This document shows, one piece after another, positions 57,542-64,000 of a stretch of DNA of 64,000 nt. The DNA lies in assembly GCF_014529535.1 (NCBI RefSeq), contig NW_023503632.1:1798001-1862000 (forward strand). The letters run 5' to 3'. The translations under genes and the position numbers were made by a program. The first letter of the stretch is position 1. The number at the start of each line of letters is the position of its first letter. The notes below the pieces were generated by a model. It saw only the letters and a list, made by a program, of their open reading frames with translations. It was not told where the DNA came from and made no database searches. The DNA comes from Bradysia coprophila. Taxonomy: Eukaryota > Arthropoda > Insecta > Diptera > Sciaridae.

Positions 57542-58135
57542 ATGATGACTAACAGCGATGCTGAACTCAACATAAAAGTGAAAAAGAGTGAGTCCAACAA
57601 TTGAAATTATCCCTTACTTACCCGACAATGTATCGACAACAAATTTCCAGCTACGGAAAAAATATCCGAAAACATGCACATTGTAGCCAACGAACCGTCG
57701 TTAGCATTTTACCGGATACAGGAACATGTCCGCAAGGTCTTACCGATGATAGTCGACCGAAAAGCGGAAGTGGCAAACTTAAACCAAGAACTACAAGGAC
57801 ACTGTTACGACATGGAATACGCCCTCAAGTCAATCAAATCGATCGAAAATTCGGATGCCACGTTCAAGAACATCCAAGAGTCACTGAAAAATGCCATCTT
57901 CCTAAAGCAACAGCTAAAGTTCGAAGAAGCACGGACGCGAAAAAAGGACACAAGTTCGAATTCGGTGTACAAACGACTGTCAGCGCACATTACGCTAGAT
58001 CTACCGGATCTGCCCGATTTATCCGGTGTGGTCCGAGAGACAACCAATCGTGTCGAGCATATGATGTCGCAGGCTAGGCAATCGTCCAGTTACAACGGAT
58101 CGGAATTGCAGAGGTCACACACAACGCTGCATTGA
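57542..58135 (+). CDS. BORCS8: BORC complex subunit 8 homologue
   Basis: Exon 1 is 57542-57587 and exon 2 is 57651-58135; the 63-bp intron joins phase 1 to phase 1. The product has 176 residues. The core KISENMHIVANEPSLAFYRI-QEHVRKVLP and the following helix (NLNQELQGHCYDMEYALKSI) match BORCS8/MEF2BNB, whose family block reads LANEPSVALYRLQEHVR as I recall. BORC sits on the lysosome surface and recruits Arl8 to link lysosomes to kinesin. The C-terminal 60 residues (HITLDLPDLPDLSG ... SQARQSSSYNGSEL) have no counterpart in the shorter human protein that I can recall. Two in-frame ATGs start the frame; the first is used. Confidence 0.93.
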
Positions 58136-58288
58136 AATAAGTTTTGAGCTCATTTACATCCCGCTGAAGGTACAGCCATCATTTTTGTGATATTGGTTTT
58201 TGAATTTATTTTCGGTTTCTATTTCGATTAGTAGAAAAGAATTATTTAATTAAACCGCCCAACAAGGCGAACAACGTCCACCCGCATT

Positions 58289-61200
58289 TCATTCATACTC
58301 GATGTAATCATAGTACTGTAGTATCCTTTGCCGTTCGATTCGTTCTCGTTGTTGCTTTCTCCATCGAAAGGCAACGATGACCAACAAAATCATACAGATT
58401 GCGCTCAGTACGATAACGATTATACATCCCGGTCCGGCAGTTAGACTCAAGTGGATGTTTCCTAATGACCGCTCGAAGCTAGATAGTTGAATCTGGTCCT
58501 CAGTCGAGGCCATTCGCATTGCTGAATTTGGATTGCAGAATGCCGCTCGTTTCTTGTAGTATTTCACGAACCGTTGACCTTTGAAGTCTTCAGGTCCGTT
58601 GCACCTACGGAATGAGTTCAGAGTTAAATTAGGCTCAGGCAGCGTGAGAGAATTACCCAACGTACTTTAAATTGTACAGCAAATGCTGCTGTGACTCGTT
58701 CAAATACAGTTGTTGCAGTATGACATCCAACATCCACTGCTCAGAGCAGCTACATTCGAATGGATTACCTTGCAAATCGATACCTTCAGTTAGTCGGGTC
58801 CAGTTAGTAAGTAGCTCCGGAATCGATGACAAATTGTTGTAGCTTAAGTCGAGCTGAAATTTGACGGATCTCATTAAAATCAGAGTTTAGTGGGATTCTT
58901 ATGAAAAACATTTTCCAGTGGAATTTCTTATGTGTGGCCTGAAAGGTATTCGACCCTAGAAGCTAAAACTGCTTTCAAAAAAATTCTTCGAAGCTTGTGT
59001 GGCTAGTGTGAGGTGATCACAAACCGAAAACTTTTCTTACAGAAATTTCTCCAGTTACACGAGTCGTACAGGATCGTGTGGAGTGTCATTAGAAAAGTAA
59101 TTGCATGTACTTCCGGGGCAAATTGGGTCTTATTGGGTTTAAAATTCATCCACACTGAGATATGTGCAGTTGAAGTTTTCAACCAAAAAACACGAAAAAC
59201 TTACACTTTTCTTACAGAAGTTTCTCGAGGTACATGAAACGTACATGGTCGTGTGGGGTGTCATTAGAAAGATAATTTTATGTTGTTTCAGGGTCTTATG
59301 GGGGTTTGGATGCATCTACGATGAAATATGAACACTTAAACATTTCAACTTCTTATATTTCATCGTAGATGCACCCAAACACCCATAAGACCCTATTTGC
59401 CCTAAACAACATAAAATTACCTTTCTAATGACACCCCACACAACCACGTACGGTTCGTATACCTCGGGAAGTTTCTGTAAGAAAATTGTAAGTTTTCAGT
59501 CTTTTTCCGTTGAAAACTTCAACTGCTCATAACTCAATTGATGAATTTTAAACCTAATCAGACCCTATTTGCCCTGAAACAACATAAAATTACCTTTCTA
59601 ATGACACCTCACACGACCCTGTACGGCTCGTGGAACTGGAGAAATTTCTTTAAGAAAAGTGCAAGTTTTCGGTAATCGAACCTCCCACTAGTTACACAAA
59701 CTTCGAAGAATTTTTTTGAAAGTGATTTTGGGGCCGGAATACCTTTCTGGTCACATTGAAAAAATGAGTCCGATTCGGTGGGTTGTTTTTCAAAAGAATC
59801 CCTCCATTGGAATGACATACGTAGCACAGATCTAAATGTCTCATTGCGTTGCGATCGATATTCGACAACTTTTCGCAGTGGCTTATCACAACTTCCATGC
59901 AATCGTCCTGTCCATCTGTTGATGAAACAAAACAATTCTCATCGTCGCAAACATTGTAAAGATAGTTCGTCTTAAACATACCAACATTTCTCAACGCAGC
60001 CGCACTTACATCCTGCAGCAGGGACATATTTTTCAAGGACAATTTTCTCAAATAAATCGGATCCACAAAATCAACGATCTCAATGGGATTGTGGTCCAAA
60101 ATAAGCGTATCAAGCCTTGGTGCCTTAGCACCCAAATTCTGTGGCACGGTGGTGAATGCATTGAACGATAAATCTAAAATCTCCAGCTGGGCGTACTCGA
60201 CATACGGTAGAAATTCGATGAAATTGTGCGAAACGTTCAACGATTTCAAATTGTTGGAAAACCACTTGGTGCTGAACAGTTCCGTTAGCTTGTTGTTCTG
60301 TATTTCGATATGAATGAGTGTCGCGGGAAAGTTGACAAGTGGCCAGGAATTCAAATGATTCGATGATAAGGTAAGATGCTCAATGACATCTGGAAGTGCC
60401 AGTGACAGATGGTTGAGAGCGTTGTTGGAGATATCTAAATATTTCAATTTGGTGAGCTGTGTGAATGAGTCTGCTTCGATTACTTCTATCGAATTGTTGG
60501 AAAGGTCAAGTGTTTCGCTACAAAGATAAAAATGAATAATCGGATCGGTGAGGCTGGTCGTCAAAGAGCGTACAGATTTCCGAAATACTGCAATGTTGCC
60601 ACTCCAACCAGGGAAAGTTTATTGCTTGCCAGATTTAGATTTCTTAATACCGGCAATGTCCGTCTTTCCGGAATTTGAATGAAGATAATGTCATTCCCTT
60701 CCAAATTTAGTATCTCAACGTTGTCCAACGTATCCACTATCTACAAATCGTTACCTATACACTCACTTCATCAGACATGTTGATTCATTAAAATTAACAC
60801 TTACCCCAACAGACAATGTTTTCAGTTTGTTATAGCTCAGATCAATACTACGTAAAGATGTTAAATGCGATAAGACTCCGCTATCAATGTCTGATAGTGA
60901 ATTGTGCGATAGATTTAGGTGACGCAGTAAGTGTGTTGATTTTAGAAAATCTGTAAATGAGTTGGTTTGATAAGGAATTGTATTCAGTTCAGGTTTCACA
61001 ATGTTTCCATTGTGTGAGGGAAAAAAAGCGCTACGACCGAAAATTGGCAAGTGGGAGCATTATCATAGCACAGAATTCCTTGTTGACAACCCGTACGGGA
61101 CTAGTTTGAACTTAGTTTAGACATTCGCAAAATTCTTTCGAGTCTATGGCTAAGGCTCGGAACAGGTCAGGTTTACCTGAACTTGACCTGAAAATACCTG

Positions 61201-62795
61201 AACCGTTTACGACCTGAACCTGTTTCAATCAACTTTGACCTGACCTGATTTTACCTGAAACCTGATTAGAGTGATCAGGTCTGACCTGACCTGAAAATTT
61301 ATATGAAAATTTCAGGTCAACCTGAAACCTGACCTGACAGGTTTCATAAATTCAGGTTCAGGTCAGGTCAGATTTCTTCATTAATGAAAACCTGACCTGA
61401 CCAGAAGTTTCAGGTCAGTCACTTTTTTGACCGTGGTCGACCTCGGTCAACCGATTCCGATCTATGGCTGACAAGATGAATTTTCGATGATTCAAACTAT
61501 GCGGCTGAAGACACGACTGTCAAGAAAAGTTTTAGCCTTTTCACACTAACCTACCACAATAACAAAAATAAGCAACTTGCCTATTCTGTTAAACGTTAGT
61601 GTTTCCCGAAAAACAACTCAATACAGACTCAAGGCTCGTTTAAAGCAGGACTGTATGCACTCTTGGTAAAAAAAAATAGAATTTTTTTTGAAAGGACTTC
61701 CCAAACCTAAATATTTTGACGACTTGTGGAAAGTGCATATGATTTAGTGCTAGTGCAACAAGGATTGGGCATTCTACTGGGGTCGAAAGTGGCTTATTAC
61801 AGACCTAAGGAAAACAAGAAAATTGGCTCAGGTTTCAAAAGCATGTAAAATCTACTCTGGATACAAATGAAAAGTCTAGTTTTCGTGTGTTTATAGAACT
61901 CGGCTTCGCCTCGGATCAACAAAATTCACACGAAAACTCTACTTTTTATTCCCCTTTTATGTAAATAACTATTTAAAATGCAGTGTGCTTAGGCCGAAAC
62001 ACACGAGCCATTTTCCGTTGATGGGATCGACAATTATGCTTTGCTGTCTTGCGGCCAGAAAACGACTCAAAACGTGTTGGACCCATTCCTCGCTTTCGGC
62101 TCGAAATACAAACTTCCCACACACCTCAACAAAAAATGTCCCAGAGAGACAGTAATGTACTAATTCCATTGTAATCAGATATTCACCACAGGCTGAACAA
62201 TGGAAAACGTAGCATAATTGATCGATCCCATCAAAGCAGAAATTGCTCGTGTGTTTTCAGCCTTATATAGACTCTTCGTAATCATATTTTCCTTTAATTG
62301 CGCCCTTTCGGCCGTAACACATTTCGCAATTGATAAGAAAAACCACAAAACTGTTAGCTGTGTACACATCAGCACCGTTATCAATATTATTATTGCCATT
62401 GCTTCCATACCTTTTGGTAGATCGTGTATTGAGTTGTTTGCTATCGATAACGATTTCAAATTCTTGCACTGTTTGAACGGATCACTTTTTATTGTTTCAA
62501 TTAAGTTATGATCTAAATTGATGGCTTTAACCGTGGCTGATCCCAATAGCTTTGGTAAATGATCGAATTGCAAGTCGTTGAAGTGAGCTTCAACAGATTT
62601 ATTTATCGTTGGCCATTGAATGTTCTCCAAGTCTACGTTCAAACCGAGTTTCGTTTCCGTTAAACATTTTATACGCAAAACTGTTTCACTTTCTTCACCG
62701 TCACAGGAGCACAGATCACAAATATCAGCTCGAACAACGACTATGTGAAGTATACACAAAGTTAACGAGAAACACCAACAAATAATCGAATTCAT
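58289..62795 (-). CDS. Leucine-rich-repeat single-pass membrane protein, six exons
   Basis: Exons (minus): 62795-62411, 60950-60805, 60740-60574, 60517-59743, 58853-58657, 58604-58289; phases agree and give 661 residues. A signal peptide (MNSIICWCFSLTLCILHIVV) is followed by a cysteine cap (CDLCSCDGEE), then about 14 leucine-rich repeats such as SLRSIDLSYNKLKTL, TLDLSNNSIEVIEADSFTQL, YLDISNNALNHL and LEILDLSFNAFTTV. A C-terminal cap follows (NPFECSCSEQWML ... CNGPEDFKG ... FCNPN). The membrane segment is 618-636 and the cytoplasmic tail a short, basic-then-acidic 25 residues (RWRKQQRERIERQRILQYYD). A cysteine-rich interlude between repeats near VCDDENCFVSSTDGQDDCME breaks the solenoid. There is no TIR domain, so it is not a Toll receptor; a cell-surface adhesion or signalling role is inferred. 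Faces BORCS8 tail to tail, 153 bp apart. Confidence 0.9.
58972..59724. mobile_element. Palindromic foldback element in LRR gene intron 4
   Basis: Ends CTTTCAAAAAAATTCTTCGA and its inverse at 59702-59724. Inside, the block TTTCTTACAGAAATTTCTCC with CGTGTGGAGTGTCATTAGAAA occurs twice forward (59034-59095, 59209-59272) and twice inverted (59415-59480, 59595-59660). The element fills almost all of the 889-bp intron, and its right end lies 18 bases from the exon 4 donor at 59743. Confidence 0.82.
61152..61460. mobile_element. CAGGTC-rich MITE with 8-9-bp duplication
   Basis: Starts AAGGCTCGGAAC and ends GATTCCGA, flanked by TCTATGGCT at 61143-61151 and 61461-61469. The interior is runs of ACCTGACCTGAA in both directions. 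A duplication of 8-9 bp suggests hAT ancestry. Lies in intron 1 of the LRR gene. Related copies: 10375-10735, 51315-51530, 63312-63480. Confidence 0.8.
61868..61950. mobile_element. Small hairpin element in LRR gene intron 1
   Basis: AAAAGTCTAGTTTTCGTGTG and inverse CACACGAAAACTCTACTTTTT around a central CTCGGCTTCGCCTCGG, the same architecture as the MITEs at 2772 and 4596 but a different sequence. Confidence 0.65.
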
Positions 62796-63311
62796 TGCAA
62801 ATATCAGGACTGTTCTTGCAGTCTTTTCGAATCGAAGTTTTGAATATAACTACCAAAAAACGATTGAAAATAACTCCGAACTGTGAGTGAGTAATCTTAT
62901 CAGTGTGATTATCATAATACTAACCAGAGAGGCACACACATATAGAAAGGTAGTATTGTGATAAGAGCATAATCGGAAACGAGATAAGAAAGTTCAGTCA
63001 TTGCAGTTAATGCGTAAAGTATTGGTGTCATCGTTTGCAGATCTCTGAAGGCGAATTTTATGAATACATGTTTCCTACACCTTCTATCACTTCATTAGAG
63101 CGTTATCGGCTTCTGTCAAAGTAGATATAACAGGCTTTATGGTGGTACGTCCATCGCTACTATAGCTAAAATATGTACCTGATTGAAATGGTTACCAATA
63201 GGGAGAAAATAACAAATTTCTCACCTGAACTGTCATCAGAGAGAGCGTCAACAAAGCGCCATCTTCTTATCACATTTGATTGGAGAAAATAAGGATATTC
63301 ACGCCGCAGGT
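62796..63311. other. Upstream region of the LRR gene
   Basis: Should hold the promoter of the minus-strand gene. No TATA box or other site can be assigned with confidence. Confidence 0.35.
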
Positions 63312-63480
63312 AATAAGGCTCGGAACAGGTCGACCGAACCTGACCTGTGACCTGCAGTCGGTGATTGATCAGGTCAGGTCGGGTTCAGGTCGTTCAAAAA
63401 AAATGACCTGACCTGACCTGACCAGATTTTTGAAATACCTGAAATGACCTGGTCAACCTGAATGACCTGATAGTAAAATT
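63312..63480. mobile_element. CAGGTC-rich MITE, partial
   Basis: Starts AAGGCTCGGAACAGGTCGAC as at 61152 and continues with GACCTGACCTGACCTGACC runs; the right end with GATTCCGA is missing. Confidence 0.65.
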
Positions 63481-63569
63481 TGTAATCTTGACCATGAAAC
63501 CGAAATTTATCGACATTTCCGACCTATTCACTGACCTACAAAAAAGATTCGTACAAATTACTGTGAGTT

Positions 63570-63730
63570 CTATATCTTAACAATTTTTGGGATTTTCTCA
63601 TCATCTTCAGGTTCACCATTATTTGGATTTTCAGTATTATCCTCATCATTTTTAGAGTCTTGTACAATGTTTTGTGGATCTTCAGCCTTATTACTAACGG
63701 TGCGGTGTGGTTGCAAAGTAGTTTTCTTTC
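63570..63730 (-). CDS. Possible terminal exon of an acidic protein
   Basis: A minus-strand frame without ATG follows an AATAAATAG acceptor-like site and reads KKTTLQPHRTVSNKAEDPQN, VQDSKNDEDNTENPNNGEPE and DDEKIPKIVKI before a stop. The acidic, asparagine-rich, low-complexity composition is typical of a disordered protein tail. No upstream exon is visible in the last 270 bases of the window. It was found by eye and has no start codon, so it is only a candidate. Confidence 0.3.
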
Positions 63731-64000
63731 CTATTTATTATTGGTAATGATCTCCTGATCATTTTAGACATAAAGAAAGAAAAAAGTCGGCGGGCTGTTC
63801 TTGAGATATGGACCCCAGTGAAAGTTTTGGCATTTCAACAGATCTGGATCGAACATTCTTTTCTGTTTTTGTTTGTGTGTCGGGTAGCTGAAGTCACTAG
63901 CTTTCCAACGATACCACGCATCACATGCTACTGACACCATAGACATATTTTTCATCAACTTTACTTTAAACATCACTAGGCCACAACAAAAAATTTTCGA

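Noticed and set aside
61969-62169. 66-codon minus-strand frame in LRR gene intron 1
   Set aside because: It does not continue the LRR protein and the exon 1 to exon 2 phase is already satisfied without it.
58289-62795. Toll-like receptor
   Set aside because: The cytoplasmic tail is only 25 residues with no TIR domain.

Overview
The window is nuclear DNA of an insect, most likely a nematoceran fly. Protein-coding genes are split by short GT-AG introns (about 50-120 bp) beside a few very long ones, the DNA is AT-rich, and RTE-type LINEs, hAT MITEs, foldback elements and Helitron/Helentron-like elements are everywhere. A fungus gnat (Sciaridae) is my guess from the repeat style; the sequence alone does not prove it.

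Six genes can be reconstructed with intact splice phases. (1) GBA2-type non-lysosomal glucosylceramidase, plus strand, 15 exons from 6118 to 29300, with a 16.2-kb first intron full of transposons. (2) An Mss4/RABIF Rab chaperone, minus, 42740-43264. (3) An alpha/epsilon-sarcoglycan, minus, 52654-55011. (4) An MBLAC1-type metallo-beta-lactamase-fold protein, plus, 56513-57218. (5) A BORCS8-type BORC subunit, plus, 57542-58135. (6) A 661-residue leucine-rich-repeat transmembrane protein, minus, 58289-62795. Genes 3-6 form a compact cluster. They act in unrelated processes (glycolipid turnover, Rab folding, muscle membrane complex, RNA processing, lysosome positioning, cell-surface recognition), so the clustering looks like simple gene density. 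Several weaker coding candidates are listed with low confidence.

Layout: 1-2340, an RTE LINE fragment split by a foldback insertion that carries a 23-bp satellite. 2869-4502, a Helentron-like fragment. 6118-29300, GBA2, whose intron 1 holds an inverted duplication, one copy of which was split by a 2.8-kb Helentron-like element, and an RTE copy itself hit by a hAT MITE and by a CR1/L2/Jockey-like LINE. 30084-34433, three Helentron-like elements head to tail. 34440-38070, nested foldback elements with 42-bp and about 50-bp tandem repeats. 38070-44390, sparse sequence with the Rab chaperone gene. 44395-47405, a large inverted repeat with 144-bp tandem units. 49131-50296, another foldback. 52650-62800, the gene cluster. 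62800-64000, flank with a MITE and one possible terminal exon.

The most unusual content is structural. It comprises Helentron-like elements whose ends can be read from an empty/filled site pair, two unrelated 129-bp tandem arrays in the same element family, and overlapping inverted repeats in an A-B-A'-B' order.
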